Shown: positions 30,224 through 39,448, counted from the stretch's first letter. The stretch is DNA of 64,000 bases from Rossellomorea sp. BNER (GCA_024213275.1 JANAVG010000003.1:186001-250000); one strand, 5' to 3'. Program-made: numbers and translations. Notes: generated from the sequence alone by a model not told the origin.

Positions 30224-31492
30224 ATGTTTGAACAATTAAAGTATGGAAGTAAGCTTGAACCAATTGTGAAAGAAATAGAAAAACTAATCAGTTCGCGTCA
30301 TTCTGAGGTCGATCAACAAGCAGAAAATAATCAATTTCGAGTGTTAAAAGCGTTTCAGAATCACAAGGTAAGTGATTCACATTTTATTCCTACGACAGGT
30401 TATGGGTATGACGATAATGGGAGAGATACACTTGAGAAAATATATGGAGATGTATTTGGAGGAGAAGCAGGACTAGTCCGCCCGCAAATCATCTCTGGAA
30501 CACATGCTATTTCGATTGCGTTATTCGGTGTGCTAAGACCGGGGGATGACCTTTTATACATTACTGGAAAGCCCTATGACACATTAGAAGAAATTGTAGG
30601 TATTCGTGGATCTGGAGCAGGTTCTCTCAAAGAATATGGAATTGGTTACCAATCAGTTCCGTTGACTAAAAACGGAACTGTAGATTTCAAAGCAATAAAA
30701 AATGCAATCACTTCGAAAACGAAAATGATCGGAATACAGCGTTCAAAAGGGTATGCTACTAGGCCCTCTTATACAATTACACAAATAAAAGAAATGATTT
30801 CTTTTGTAAAAGAAATGAATCCTGAAATTGTCGTCTTCGTTGACAATTGCTATGGGGAATTCGTAGAGGAACAAGAACCGTGTCATGTAGGCGCCGATTT
30901 AATTGCAGGTTCTCTCATTAAAAATCCAGGTGGTGGAATAGCGAAAACGGGTGGATATATTGTAGGGAAGAAAAATCTCGTTGAAGCATGCTCTTACCGT
31001 ATGACTTCGCCAGGTATTGGTGCAGAGGCTGGGGCATCGCTTTATAGCCTGCAAGAAATGTATCAAGGTTTCTTTCTCGCACCGCATGTAGTTGCTCAAT
31101 CCTTAAAAGGAGCTATTTTTACTGCCGCTTTATTAGACAAAATAGGAATGAACACTAATCCAAAATGGGATGCTACAAGAACGGATTTAATCCAGTCTGT
31201 TCAATTTGATGACAAGGAGAAAATGGTTGCGTTTTGTCAATCAATCCAATATGCATCACCTGTGAATTCTCATTTTACTCCATATCCAAATTACATGCCT
31301 GGTTATGAAGATGATGTCATTATGGCAGCGGGCACTTTTATACAAGGGGCAAGCATTGAATTATCTGCAGATGGACCCATTCGCCCTCCTTATGTGGCCT
31401 TTGTTCAAGGTGGATTAACCTATTCTCACGTTAAAATTGCCATTTGTACAGCATTAAATCAAATGATTGAAAAAGGATTATTGGAATTATAA
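30224..31492 (+). CDS. ynbB: YnbB-type PLP enzyme (aluminium-resistance / methionine gamma-lyase family)
   Basis: A 422-aa fold-type I PLP protein usually annotated as aluminium resistance protein or methionine gamma-lyase family protein. Motifs are HFIPTTGYGYDDNGRDTLEK, SGTHAISIALFGVLRPGD, VFVDNCYGEFVE and the PLP-lysine region AGSLIKNPGGGIAKTGGYI. The true reaction is unknown. It follows hflX closely, as ynbA-ynbB of B. subtilis, and precedes glnRA. A stem-loop repeat begins 8 bases after the stop. Confidence 0.9.
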   Translation: MFEQLKYGSKLEPIVKEIEKLISSRHSEVDQQAENNQFRVLKAFQNHKVSDSHFIPTTGYGYDDNGRDTLEKIYGDVFGGEAGLVRPQIISGTHAISIALFGVLRPGDDLLYITGKPYDTLEEIVGIRGSGAGSLKEYGIGYQSVPLTKNGTVDFKAIKNAITSKTKMIGIQRSKGYATRPSYTITQIKEMISFVKEMNPEIVVFVDNCYGEFVEEQEPCHVGADLIAGSLIKNPGGGIAKTGGYIVGKKNLVEACSYRMTSPGIGAEAGASLYSLQEMYQGFFLAPHVVAQSLKGAIFTAALLDKIGMNTNPKWDATRTDLIQSVQFDDKEKMVAFCQSIQYASPVNSHFTPYPNYMPGYEDDVIMAAGTFIQGASIELSADGPIRPPYVAFVQGGLTYSHVKIAICTALNQMIEKGLLEL

Positions 31493-31500
31493 ATAGGATA

Positions 31501-31630
31501 AAAGAGTAGTCAGTCCTTAAAGGGGGGTGGAACACGATATCCGTCATACTATAGAAGAAGTTTTGAGGGTTTTTTCTATTATAATGAAGATGCGGTTCCT
31601 GACCACTTGCTTTGGAATTGACTACTCTTT
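31501..31630 (+). repeat. Stem-loop repeat (family copy 3), probable terminator
   Basis: The closing stem AAAGAGTAGTCA / TGACTACTCTTT (31501-31512 and 31619-31630) is perfect over 12 bp. Inside, GGAAC pairs with GTTCC, and an apical hairpin is built on TATAGAAG with loop GAGGGTT. GCGGTTCCTGACCACTTGC matches the GTGGTTCCTGAACCTTGG block of other copies. A T-containing tract follows. It separates hflX-ynbB from glnRA. Confidence 0.75.
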
Positions 31631-31653
31631 ATTTATATCAAATAAATTTTTCA

Positions 31654-31704
31654 TGTAAGAAAATATAACATACAATTGACAATATATCTAACATTACATA
31701 TAAT
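31654..31704 (+). promoter_or_regulatory. glnRA promoter with two GlnR/TnrA boxes
   Basis: TTGACA (31676-31681), 17 bases, TATAAT (31699-31704) is a perfect SigA promoter. TGTAAGAAAATATAACA (31654-31670) matches TGTNAN7TNACA fully. TGACAATATATCTAACA (31677-31693) is a second, one-mismatch box that overlaps the -35. The tandem layout equals that of B. subtilis glnRA, where GlnR with feedback-inhibited glutamine synthetase represses the operon. Confidence 0.9.
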
Positions 31705-31739
31705 GAAATTATCAGTAGGAAAGAAAAGGGGGAATCATG

Positions 31740-32150
31740 ATGAGCGGAAGTGAAATTCGTCGTGGAATGCCACTTTTTCCAATAGGAATTGTTATGCAGC
31801 TCACTGACTTAACAGCTCGTCAAATTCGTTACTATGAAGAACATGAGTTGATTTCACCAGCACGTAACGATGGGAATCGTCGGGTGTTTTCCTTAAATGA
31901 TATTGATAAGCTCTTAGAAATTAAGGATTTATTAGATCAAGGTATCAATATGGCAGGGATAAAGAAAATCTTTGCTGTGAAAAATGAACAAGTAGAAACG
32001 AAGGAACGAATTCAGCAGGAAGCGGATAAAGTTAGACGGAACCTTACTGATGAAGAATTAAGGAAACTGTTACGTAATGAACTCGTTCATACAGGACGGT
32101 TTAACAAACCTTCATTAAGACAAGGAGATATGTCTCGCTTTTTCCATTAA
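31740..32150 (+). CDS. glnR: Glutamine synthetase repressor GlnR
   Basis: MerR-family repressor of nitrogen-excess response, 136 aa. The N-terminal winged helix is [20 protein letters not shown] followed by [20 protein letters not shown]. The C-terminal tail ([11 protein letters not shown]) is the autoinhibitory segment that reads feedback-inhibited glutamine synthetase. Two ATGs in a row (31737, 31740) are possible; the second matches the family start MS. AAAAGGGGG lies upstream. glnA follows 39 bases later in the same operon. Confidence 0.95.
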   Translation: MSGSEIRRGMPLFPIGIVMQLTDLTARQIRYYEEHELISPARNDGNRRVFSLNDIDKLLEIKDLLDQGINMAGIKKIFAVKNEQVETKERIQQEADKVRRNLTDEELRKLLRNELVHTGRFNKPSLRQGDMSRFFH

Positions 32151-32189
32151 AATAAACTTTTTTATAATTTTGAGGAGGAATTTTGACAG

Positions 32190-33524
32190 ATGGCAAAGTA
32201 CACTAGAGATGATATTAAGAAGCTTGCAAATGAAGAAAACGTAAAATTTATTCGTTTACAATTTACGGATATCCTAGGAACTATTAAAAACGTTGAAATC
32301 CCTGTAAGTCAATTAGAAAAAGCATTAGATAACAAAATGATGTTTGACGGTTCTTCGATTGAGGGATTTGTACGTATCGAAGAATCTGATATGTACCTAT
32401 TCCCTGATCTAGACACATGGGTAGTATTTCCTTGGACTGCAGAAAAAGGAAAAGTTGCTCGTCTAATCTGTGATATTTATAATCCAGATGGCACTCCATT
32501 TGAAGGTGACCCACGAAATAATTTAAAACGAGTCCTTAAAGAAATGGAGGATCTTGGATTCACTGATTTCAACCTTGGGCCAGAGCCAGAATTCTTCCTC
32601 TTTAAATTAGATGTTGAAGGGCAACCAACACTTGAATTAAATGATAATGGTGGATACTTTGATTTAGCTCCAACTGATTTGGGTGAAAATTGTCGTCGTG
32701 ACATCGTTCTAGAGCTTGAAGAAATGGGATTTGAAATTGAAGCTTCACACCATGAAGTTGCTCCAGGACAGCACGAAATTGATTTTAAATATGCAAGTGC
32801 ATTAAGAGCTTGTGACGACATCCAAACTTTTAAGCTTGTTGTTAAAACCATTGCACGTAAACATGGGCTACACGCAACATTTATGCCAAAACCATTATTC
32901 GGTGTGAATGGATCAGGAATGCACTGTAATATGTCCTTATTCAAAAATGGAAAAAATTCATTTTTTGATGAAAAGGGAGATCTGCAATTAAGTGATACGG
33001 CACGTCAATTCCTAGCGGGAATTATTAAGCATGCTACAAGTTTCACAGCGATTACTAACCCAACAGTTAACTCATACAAACGTCTTGTACCTGGATATGA
33101 AGCTCCTTGCTATGTAGCTTGGTCAGCGCAGAATCGTAGTCCGTTAATTCGAATTCCTGCATCACGTGGATTGAGTACTCGAGTTGAAGTACGCTCTGTT
33201 GACCCTGCGGCTAACCCTTACTTAGCGATGTCAGTACTTTTAGCGGCTGGGCTTGATGGTATTAAAAATAATATGACACCACCTAAACCAATTGATCGCA
33301 ATATCTATGTTATGAATAAAGAAGAGCGTGAAGAAGAAGGAATTATTGATCTACCTGCGACATTACACAATGCTCTTGAGGATCTTAAGAAAGATGAAGT
33401 CATGATCAAAGCGTTGGGCGGTCATATTTTCGAACACTTTATTGAAGCAAAAGAAATTGAATGGGATATGTTCCGTACTCAAGTACATCCATGGGAGCGC
33501 GAGCAGTATCTACAAATGTATTAA
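32190..33524 (+). CDS. glnA: Glutamine synthetase, type I-alpha
   Basis: Makes glutamine from glutamate, ammonia and ATP, and as the feedback-inhibited form controls GlnR and TnrA. It is 444 aa, the alpha-type length without the adenylylation segment. Motifs are [19 protein letters not shown] (beta-grasp), GPEPEFFLF and [10 protein letters not shown] (metal ligands), [11 protein letters not shown], and [19 protein letters not shown] (ammonium/nucleotide site). GAGGAGGAA precedes ATG 32190. Confidence 0.98.
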   Translation: MAKYTRDDIKKLANEENVKFIRLQFTDILGTIKNVEIPVSQLEKALDNKMMFDGSSIEGFVRIEESDMYLFPDLDTWVVFPWTAEKGKVARLICDIYNPDGTPFEGDPRNNLKRVLKEMEDLGFTDFNLGPEPEFFLFKLDVEGQPTLELNDNGGYFDLAPTDLGENCRRDIVLELEEMGFEIEASHHEVAPGQHEIDFKYASALRACDDIQTFKLVVKTIARKHGLHATFMPKPLFGVNGSGMHCNMSLFKNGKNSFFDEKGDLQLSDTARQFLAGIIKHATSFTAITNPTVNSYKRLVPGYEAPCYVAWSAQNRSPLIRIPASRGLSTRVEVRSVDPAANPYLAMSVLLAAGLDGIKNNMTPPKPIDRNIYVMNKEEREEEGIIDLPATLHNALEDLKKDEVMIKALGGHIFEHFIEAKEIEWDMFRTQVHPWEREQYLQMY

Positions 33525-33535
33525 TAGTATTTTTT

Positions 33536-33569
33536 GAAAAGCCTTGTTCACTTTGAACGGGCTTTTCTT
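33536..33569 (+). terminator. glnRA terminator
   Basis: GAAAAGCC and GGCTTTTC pair, with an inner GTTCA/TGAAC extension, 12 bases after glnA. The T-run is part of the 3' arm. Confidence 0.75.
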
Positions 33570-33743
33570 AATTTACTAAATTTTTTGTGAATAGTTAAAA
33601 AAGTATGTCGGAGCTCTATTATTGTAAAATCTTCTTGAAATTATAGATAAACCTATGAAATTAATATTAAATGAAGGCTCTTTTCTAAAAGATTGTTGTT
33701 TTATAATTAGATTTTGTGAAAGCAAACCATCGAAAAAGAAGTT

Positions 33744-33866
33744 GATTGGAGCGAAAGGTGCGAGACTCCTGCGGGAGCAGCGGGAGAGGTGAAACCCAAC
33801 AGGTGCAGAGCGCAGAGGAGGCTTACCGCCCGCCCCGCGGAAAGCGAGCAACCTTTCGCTGCAATC
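33744..33866. repeat. GC-rich 123-bp repeat with 16-bp terminal inverted repeats
   Basis: Ends 33744-33759 and 33851-33866 are complementary at 15 of 16 positions (GATTGGAGCGAAAGGT type). The interior carries GAGACTCCTGCGGGAGCAGC and CCGCCCGCCCCGCGGAAAGC. It is far richer in G and C than its surroundings. From memory, sequences of the form CTCCTGCGGGA...CCGCGGAAAGCGAGC are spread through many Bacillaceae genomes, so this is a dispersed, MITE- or REP-like element. It lies in the 540-bp gap between glnA and the zinc genes. A 98-codon minus-strand frame through it is not a gene. Confidence 0.8.
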
Positions 33867-33999
33867 ATCCACTACTCTTTTTCGGAAAATTGCAACAAAG
33901 TTTACGAAAATAGCCTAAATAATAATCAATAAAGATTAAAATAAGTGATTATTTAAATGTTAAATAACCATATCTTGATAAAGGAAGGAGTTTGTGATT

Positions 34000-34042
34000 A
34001 ACTAGATATTAAATCGTAATTATTACGATTTAATATCTAGTT
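34000..34042. promoter_or_regulatory. Zur box within a perfect 43-base palindrome, upstream of zagA
   Basis: The 21-base arms are exact reverse complements about a central T at 34021. The core AAATCGTAAT-T-ATTACGATTT (34011-34031) is a perfect Zur box. The palindrome is followed by TTTT, so the transcript could also fold as a terminator-like hairpin. A possible -35 (TTGATA, from about 33976) lies just before it. Repression of zagA by Zur in zinc-replete cells is expected. Confidence 0.9.
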
Positions 34043-34063
34043 TTTATATGGGAGAGATGAAAG

Positions 34064-35260
34064 TTGTGTAAAATTCCAGTTACAGTTTTAAGTGGTTATC
34101 TAGGTTCAGGAAAGACAACATTATTAAATCACTTGCTTAATCATCAGAACGGCTACAAAATTGCTGTTATTGTAAATGATATGAGTGAAGTGAATATTGA
34201 TGCGGAATTGGTTAAACAAGGAAGGCATTTGTCAAGAACAGATGAAAAGTTAGTTGAAATGTCCAACGGGTGTATTTGTTGTACTTTAAGAGAGGATCTC
34301 CTTATTGAGGTGGAGAAGCTAGCAAAACAGGGCGATATTGATTACATTGTCATTGAATCGACAGGAATAAGCGAGCCCATTCCTGTTGCACAAACTTTTT
34401 CCTATATTGATGAAGATTTAGGGATTGATTTAACACGATTCTGTAGACTTGATACGATGGTAACGGTGGTGGATGCTAATCGTTTTTGGAATGACTTTCG
34501 TTCAGGAGATAGTCTTTTAGATCGCAAAGAAGCATTAGGTGAAGCAGATACAAGAGAAATTGCTGATCTTCTAATTGATCAAATTGAATTTTGTGATTGT
34601 TTAATTTTAAATAAATGTGATCTTGTGAGCGATGATGAATTACAAAAATTAGAAAACGTTCTTCGTACACTTCAACCTAAAGCTAAGTTATTGAGATCAG
34701 TAAATGCAATAGTAGAACCTAATGAAATCCTTAATACTCAAGCTTTTAATTTTAATGAAGCGAGTTCATCTGCAGGTTGGATCAGGGAGTTAAATGCAGG
34801 ACATCAGCAACACACTCCAGAAACAGAGGAATATGGAATATCTTCATTTGTTTATTCAAGAAAGCTCCCATTTCATTCAGAACGATTTGAGGAATGGGTC
34901 CACAACATGCCTGAAAATGTTGTAAGAGCAAAAGGGATTGCATGGTGTGCAACTCGAAATAATCTCGCATTATTTATGTCTCAAGCTGGTCCATCTGTTT
35001 CAATTGAACCTGTCTCTTATTGGGTGGCTTCACTTCCCCGACAGGATCAAGATATGATCATTGAACAAAATCCTCACTTAATGGATGACTGGGACATACA
35101 GTTTGGAGATCGGCATACGAAATTAGTATTTATTGGAGTTGACTTAGATCCATCAGCGATTTCTAATGAGCTTGATCATTGCTTACTAACGTCTGATGAA
35201 TTCGATGAAGATTGGGAAATGCTTAAGGACCCGTTTCAATGGAACTTACAGCAAACCTAG
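34064..35260 (+). CDS. zagA: Zinc-responsive COG0523 GTPase / metallochaperone (ZagA, YciC)
   Basis: A 398-aa CobW/COG0523 GTPase. In B. subtilis ZagA (YciC) is strongly induced by zinc starvation and, prompted by ZTP, delivers zinc to the folate enzyme FolE. Motifs are P-loop VLSGYLGSGKTTLLN, the zinc site C70-I-C72-C73 in NGCICCTLRED, ESTGISEP (G3-like) and ILNKCDLVS (G4); a CobW_C domain covers about residues 255-380. The start is TTG 34064 with GGGAG about 9 bases upstream; an ATG at 34058 is out of frame. A perfect Zur box precedes it. Confidence 0.95.
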   Translation: MCKIPVTVLSGYLGSGKTTLLNHLLNHQNGYKIAVIVNDMSEVNIDAELVKQGRHLSRTDEKLVEMSNGCICCTLREDLLIEVEKLAKQGDIDYIVIESTGISEPIPVAQTFSYIDEDLGIDLTRFCRLDTMVTVVDANRFWNDFRSGDSLLDRKEALGEADTREIADLLIDQIEFCDCLILNKCDLVSDDELQKLENVLRTLQPKAKLLRSVNAIVEPNEILNTQAFNFNEASSSAGWIRELNAGHQQHTPETEEYGISSFVYSRKLPFHSERFEEWVHNMPENVVRAKGIAWCATRNNLALFMSQAGPSVSIEPVSYWVASLPRQDQDMIIEQNPHLMDDWDIQFGDRHTKLVFIGVDLDPSAISNELDHCLLTSDEFDEDWEMLKDPFQWNLQQT

Positions 35261-35410
35261 GGAGTATGTGAGCCACTGGCATCTTATCTTTTATTAGTTT
35301 TTTATGAGATATAGGATTTCCTAAAACCAATGGAATAGACGATTTGGATATAATTCTAATGATTTTAACATGGAAAGTTTACAAGAAAGGTATGAATATG
35401 ATTAAACAAT

Positions 35411-35431
35411 AAATCGAAATGATTATGATTA
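35411..35431. promoter_or_regulatory. Second, degenerate Zur box upstream of the zinc-free S14 gene
   Basis: AAATCGAAATGATTATGATTA differs from AAATCGTAATNATTACGATTT at only three positions and ends 27 bases before the rpsN start codon. In B. subtilis the zinc-free S14 gene is also under Zur, with weaker binding than yciC. Confidence 0.75.
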
Positions 35432-35455
35432 ATAAATAAAGGAGAGTAGATTATT

Positions 35456-35725
35456 TTGGCGAAAAAATCGAAAGTGGCAAAGCAAAAGCAACGAGAGGTA
35501 ATGGTAGAAAAGTATGCGGAAATTAGAAGAGAATTGAAAGAAAAAGGTGAATATGAAAAACTGAATAAACTACCTAGAGATTCTTCACCGACTCGTTTGA
35601 ATAGTCGGTGTAAAGTAACGGGAAGACCTAGGGGGTATTTGCGTAAATTTAAAATGTCTCGTATTGCATTTAGAGAATTAGCTCATAAGGGACAGATTCC
35701 GGGCGTGAAAAAATCAAGCTGGTAA
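35456..35725 (+). CDS. rpsN: Alternative 30S ribosomal protein S14, zinc-free (C-minus) form
   Basis: An 89-aa S14 of the long form that lacks the CxxC...CxxC zinc ribbon (its only Cys is in [16 protein letters not shown]). In Bacillus such paralogues (YhzA/RpsN2) replace the zinc-binding S14 when zinc is scarce, so ribosome assembly can go on. The start TTG 35456 follows AAAGGAG. Its place beside zagA with a Zur box of its own marks a zinc-starvation island. Confidence 0.95.
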   Translation: MAKKSKVAKQKQREVMVEKYAEIRRELKEKGEYEKLNKLPRDSSPTRLNSRCKVTGRPRGYLRKFKMSRIAFRELAHKGQIPGVKKSSW

Positions 35726-35767
35726 ACAATTGAGCTTTTTACTTTATTTATAAGTGGGTGAGAAGAT

Positions 35768-36112
35768 ATGCACGAAGGCTTAGTTGAAATATTATTGAGA
35801 GAAATGGTATCGTCGCTTCCTAATAAAAAAAGGGAGATCTATCAGTTTATTGTTAGCCTTGAAGATGAACTCGCTGCCCGGTCAACTACATCTGAACAAT
35901 TTATGGATCTTCTTGTTTTACATGCACCCCATCAACAAGCAGCTGAACATTTTAAACTGTCTTTCGGTGAGGTGTTGACTTTAATGCATGATATCGAAGG
36001 TGAACTAAATGAGAAAATAGAAATGAAAATTAACAAACTAAAGTGGATTAATTGTAGTTCTATTGATTCGATTACACACAGAGATCAAAAAACTTTTTTA
36101 TTAATTACTTAA
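35768..36112 (+). CDS. Conserved hypothetical, HTH-like small protein
   Basis: A 114-aa soluble helical protein beginning MHEGLVEILLREMVSSLPNK. The middle (HAPHQQAAEHFKLSFGEVLT) reads as a helix-turn-helix of the sigma-region-4 type, followed by a helix rich in E and K. I do not recognise a named family. It lies 42 bases after the S14 gene without a terminator between, so it may be read with it and thus be zinc-responsive; this is inference. GGGTGAGAAG precedes ATG 35768, and a good terminator follows. Confidence 0.65.
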   Translation: MHEGLVEILLREMVSSLPNKKREIYQFIVSLEDELAARSTTSEQFMDLLVLHAPHQQAAEHFKLSFGEVLTLMHDIEGELNEKIEMKINKLKWINCSSIDSITHRDQKTFLLIT

Positions 36113-36180
36113 TGCTGTTAATTTGTGTGTTATTTTAATGTGATTCAGGATTGAGTCACCAAAAGACCATAAAGAAAATT

Positions 36181-36214
36181 AAAAATACTCTACCTTTATA
36201 GGTGGTGTATTTTT
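36181..36214 (+). terminator. Terminator after the HTH-like gene
   Basis: AAAAATACTCTACCT and AGGTGGTGTATTTTT pair with few mismatches around TTTAT. It separates the zinc island from the ectoine cluster. Confidence 0.75.
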
Positions 36215-36382
36215 AATTCCTATTGTTAATTGTATCCCTATAAGCAACTTGAAAAAGTCTCAACCTTAGCTTCAATGAAAAACTGTATGAAAACTTTCTT
36301 TTTTTATAGGCAGTTTAGACAATTGATATCAGAAAATTCCTACTATATAATCTTTAGTATTATCTTCAAGGAGGGGAGAACT

Positions 36383-37396
36383 ATGATTCATTCTGAAATT
36401 GCAAAACATAGAAATGACATCACAATCCGTAATATTTGGGAAGCAAGAAAACAAATATCTTCAATGGTAAATAAAACCCCATTAATTCAATCTTCTATTC
36501 TATCTGAGAAAATCGATCGCCCTGTTTATTTAAAACTTGAAAATGTTCACGAGGTGGGAGCATTTAAAGTAAGGGGAGCAGCAAATAAAATCTTAAGCCT
36601 AAGTGAAGAGGAAAAAAACCGGGGGGTTACAACGTTTTCAACCGGAAACCATGGATTGGCTGTTGCATATGTGGCAAAAAAACTTGGGATTGAGGCAACT
36701 ATTTGCATTTCAAATAGAGTACCAAGGGCAAAGGTGGACTCTTTACGAAGATTGGGGGCCAACATTGAAATATTCGGTGAAGATCAAGATACTGCGGGAG
36801 AGCGTTGCTATCAATTGCAAGCAGAAAAGGGTTTGACTGTCATTCAACCATTTGATGACCCTTATGTCATTGCAGGACAAGGTACTATTGGCTTGGAGTT
36901 GATGGAAGAGATCCCAAATCTAACCGATGTGATTGTTCCTCTTTCAGGAGGAGGACTACTCTCCGGTATTGGCTTAGCATTAAAGTCTATTGAACAGGAT
37001 ATAAGAGTAACGGGTGTTTCCATGGAGCATTCAGCCGTAATGTATGAAAGTTTAAAAGCTGGTAAACCAGTAAAACTAAAGGAAAGTGAGACACTCGCTG
37101 ATAGTTTATTAGGGGGAATCGGTCTTGATAATCAATTCACGTTTCGAATGGTTCAGAAGTATATGGATGAAGTGGTACTCATTCCTGAAAATGAGATTGC
37201 TTATAGCATGGCATTTATGATGGATAAACATCGAATGATTATGGAAGGGGCAGCTGCAACTGGGATTGCGGCAGTTTTAGGAAATAAAATCCCTCATCAA
37301 GATGGTGGTATTGCCATTATTATTAGTGGGCAAAACGTAGATCTAACTGTTTTGCTTAAGTTAACACAAAATTATATTTTTGATCAAAATGAGTAA
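36383..37396 (+). CDS. eutB: Hydroxyectoine utilisation dehydratase EutB-like (threonine dehydratase family)
   Basis: A 337-aa fold-type II PLP enzyme of the threonine/serine dehydratase family without a regulatory ACT domain. PLP lysine K62 is in GAFKVRGAANK; the phosphate loop is SGGGLLSGIGLAL. The length, the Ala before FKxRGA and the neighbouring eutC/eutD/eutE-like genes make EutB more likely than biosynthetic or catabolic threonine deaminase. In hydroxyectoine users EutB is thought to act with EutC in removing the hydroxyl-bearing part, but the exact step is not settled. I start at ATG 36383, just after AGGAGGGGAGAAC; the open frame upstream has no such site. Confidence 0.75.
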   Translation: MIHSEIAKHRNDITIRNIWEARKQISSMVNKTPLIQSSILSEKIDRPVYLKLENVHEVGAFKVRGAANKILSLSEEEKNRGVTTFSTGNHGLAVAYVAKKLGIEATICISNRVPRAKVDSLRRLGANIEIFGEDQDTAGERCYQLQAEKGLTVIQPFDDPYVIAGQGTIGLELMEEIPNLTDVIVPLSGGGLLSGIGLALKSIEQDIRVTGVSMEHSAVMYESLKAGKPVKLKESETLADSLLGGIGLDNQFTFRMVQKYMDEVVLIPENEIAYSMAFMMDKHRMIMEGAAATGIAAVLGNKIPHQDGGIAIIISGQNVDLTVLLKLTQNYIFDQNE

Positions 37397-37646
37397 ATAT
37401 ATTTAATGGCAACGGTATTTTGATTAGGTGATATTTGGAAAGGTTTTTTCGGAATATTGGAAGTGCGAAAAAAGTGTAGGATCATCATGTTTGTGAACTA
37501 TTTCAAATTACGATGTAATAACAGAAGTTGAACATGACAGAGGTTTTCCCCTTAGATCAAATAGAAAGGGTCATTTAATAGGTCGCTCTTATTGAGAGAG
37601 AATAAATTAACTGAATTTTTTCATCCTTCATATATTATATTAAGTG

Positions 37647-37666
37647 ATACAATATTAATATAGTAT
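37647..37666. promoter_or_regulatory. Imperfect 20-bp palindrome ahead of the PucR-type regulator
   Basis: ATACAATATTAATATAGTAT is self-complementary at 18 of 20 positions and lies in the 326-bp gap between eutB and the regulator gene, about 57 bases before its start. It could be an operator for the regulator, though the very AT-rich setting makes chance palindromes likely. Nothing else coding is seen in this gap. Confidence 0.35.
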
Positions 37667-37722
37667 TTCATTAATAATAAAATTTTGTAGTTTTAATCTT
37701 CAGTTGGTTAGAGGGAGGCAAC

Positions 37723-39432
37723 ATGAGTTTAACTATACAAGATGTTTTGAATTACGACATTATGAAAAATGGTAGAATTATTACTGGTAAAGACTTTGCT
37801 GAAGAACGACATGTTCAATGGATTTCAGTGATTGAGATGCCAGTAGAAAATTTTGTTCGAAAAAATGAAGTTGTATTGAGTACTGCCATTGGATGCAACC
37901 AGGATGTTGAGTTATTTAAACAATTTGTACAAGATATTATTGATTCTGATGCATCAGCTCTCATGATAGCTTTAGGAAGATATATATTCGATATTCCCAA
38001 AGAAGTTATTGAACTAGCTGAAATGAATAATTTCATGATTATTGTAATCCCATGGGAAATTCGTTTTGCCAGTATTATTGAGGAAGTTATGAGGGAATTA
38101 AATGGTATACAGTATCAAGAACGAGAGAGATCAGAGAAAGTACAGCAGGAGCTGTTAAAGTTAATTCTGAAAGAAACTGACCTAAAACATATATCAAAAT
38201 TAATTCAGAGACATATTGGCTGTCCAATCATTATTACCGATCGTTCCGGTTCCATTCAAGAAAAGCGTAATCATACGAAAGAGTTTATTAATAAATGGAA
38301 GAATTACGTCCTTCAGGGCATCCTTCCTTCAAGGAAAGAGACTTCACTAATAACACGCGATCCAATGTTTCAGAAATTTCAAATGATGAAAGTGGAAGAT
38401 CAGACTGTACTTCAACTACCGGTCTTACAAGTTTCAGGAGATGCACAAGGCTATTTATTTGTGATGTTGTCTCCCAATACATCAGTAGAATCATTTTTAA
38501 CCCAGTTTCGAGTAAATGTTTTAGAACATTCAGCGACAACAATAGCTTTATGGCTTTCAAGAAAGAATGCTATTGAAGAGACCAAAATGCGTCTTCGTAG
38601 TGATTTTGTACAAGAGCTTGCTAAAGGTGAATTTGTTTCCTATGAACAAGCAAATTCAAGGGCCAAATTACTAGGATACAATATAAAGCATCCGTTTGTT
38701 TGTATTGTTGGACTTCCTGAAAACATGAAGGGTCTGTTTCGAAAGCGAAAAAAAGATTATGATTCATTTGAACATTGGCTTGAAAGTATGATTCTTTATA
38801 TTGAAGAGGAAATTTATTATGCAGCACAATCTTTAAAAAGAGAAGTAATGATGACATACCAAGGAGAACAATTACTTATTTATCTTGAGGTTCAAGGTCA
38901 AATAGAAAATGAAAACGCCACCAATTTCTTGGATCTTGTAGAAAGACGCTTACGTAATTTACTTCCTGATGTTGTCATATCTTGGGGAGTTGGTAATTAT
39001 GGCGAGGATTACAAAGGGTTTTCCGAAAGCTACCAAAACGCTAATGTAGCTTTAAATATTGGAAGACGTAAAAAGGGAATTGGGAATCGAATGATGTATG
39101 AGAATACGCGGGTTGATCGAGTTCTTTTAAACCTTGCAAAGAATCAGGATATGAAAGAAGTCATTATGTCAACAATAAATCCATTGGTTCAATATGATGA
39201 GCAGCGCAATATGGATCTAATAGGGACCTTCAGTGCATATAACCAAAGCCATGGAAATGTAAGTCAAACGGCGAGGTCATTGAATTTACATAGGCAGTCC
39301 TTGTTGTATCGACTGAGAAAGATTGAATCCTTGACAGGTCTTTCTCTTATTGATCCAGATGATTTATTTTTATTGGATTTGAGTATAAAGACTTGGAAAA
39401 TCGGGGTTTCTGAAAAAATAGCCGGCCAATGA
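37723..39432 (+). CDS. PucR-family transcriptional regulator
   Basis: A 569-aa regulator with an N-terminal PucR domain (about residues 1-125, MSLTIQDVLNYDIMKNGRII), a central GAF-like/GGDEF-related CdaR region (about 150-430), and a C-terminal HTH_30 (SHGNVSQTARSLNLHRQSLL then YRLRKIESLTG). Relatives respond to purine breakdown products or other nitrogen compounds. Its place between eutB and eutD suggests it senses an ectoine-derived metabolite here, in place of the MocR-type EnuR of proteobacteria. GAGGGAGGCAAC precedes ATG 37723. A strong terminator follows, so the downstream genes have their own promoter. Confidence 0.85.
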   Translation: MSLTIQDVLNYDIMKNGRIITGKDFAEERHVQWISVIEMPVENFVRKNEVVLSTAIGCNQDVELFKQFVQDIIDSDASALMIALGRYIFDIPKEVIELAEMNNFMIIVIPWEIRFASIIEEVMRELNGIQYQERERSEKVQQELLKLILKETDLKHISKLIQRHIGCPIIITDRSGSIQEKRNHTKEFINKWKNYVLQGILPSRKETSLITRDPMFQKFQMMKVEDQTVLQLPVLQVSGDAQGYLFVMLSPNTSVESFLTQFRVNVLEHSATTIALWLSRKNAIEETKMRLRSDFVQELAKGEFVSYEQANSRAKLLGYNIKHPFVCIVGLPENMKGLFRKRKKDYDSFEHWLESMILYIEEEIYYAAQSLKREVMMTYQGEQLLIYLEVQGQIENENATNFLDLVERRLRNLLPDVVISWGVGNYGEDYKGFSESYQNANVALNIGRRKKGIGNRMMYENTRVDRVLLNLAKNQDMKEVIMSTINPLVQYDEQRNMDLIGTFSAYNQSHGNVSQTARSLNLHRQSLLYRLRKIESLTGLSLIDPDDLFLLDLSIKTWKIGVSEKIAGQ

Positions 39433-39448
39433 AAAAACCTTTTATATA

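Noticed and set aside
33576-33872. 98-codon minus-strand frame next to glnA
   Set aside because: It is the translation of the GC-rich inverted-repeat element; its Arg/Pro/Ser-rich composition comes from the repeat, and no ribosome binding site is present.
36383-37396. Annotation as threonine deaminase IlvA
   Set aside because: There is no ACT regulatory domain, the PLP motif is GAFKVRGA, and the neighbours are ectoine genes; EutB is the better call, though not certain.
38295-38576. 93-codon plus-strand frame inside the PucR-type gene
   Set aside because: It is an alternative frame of a clearly coding region with good domain matches.
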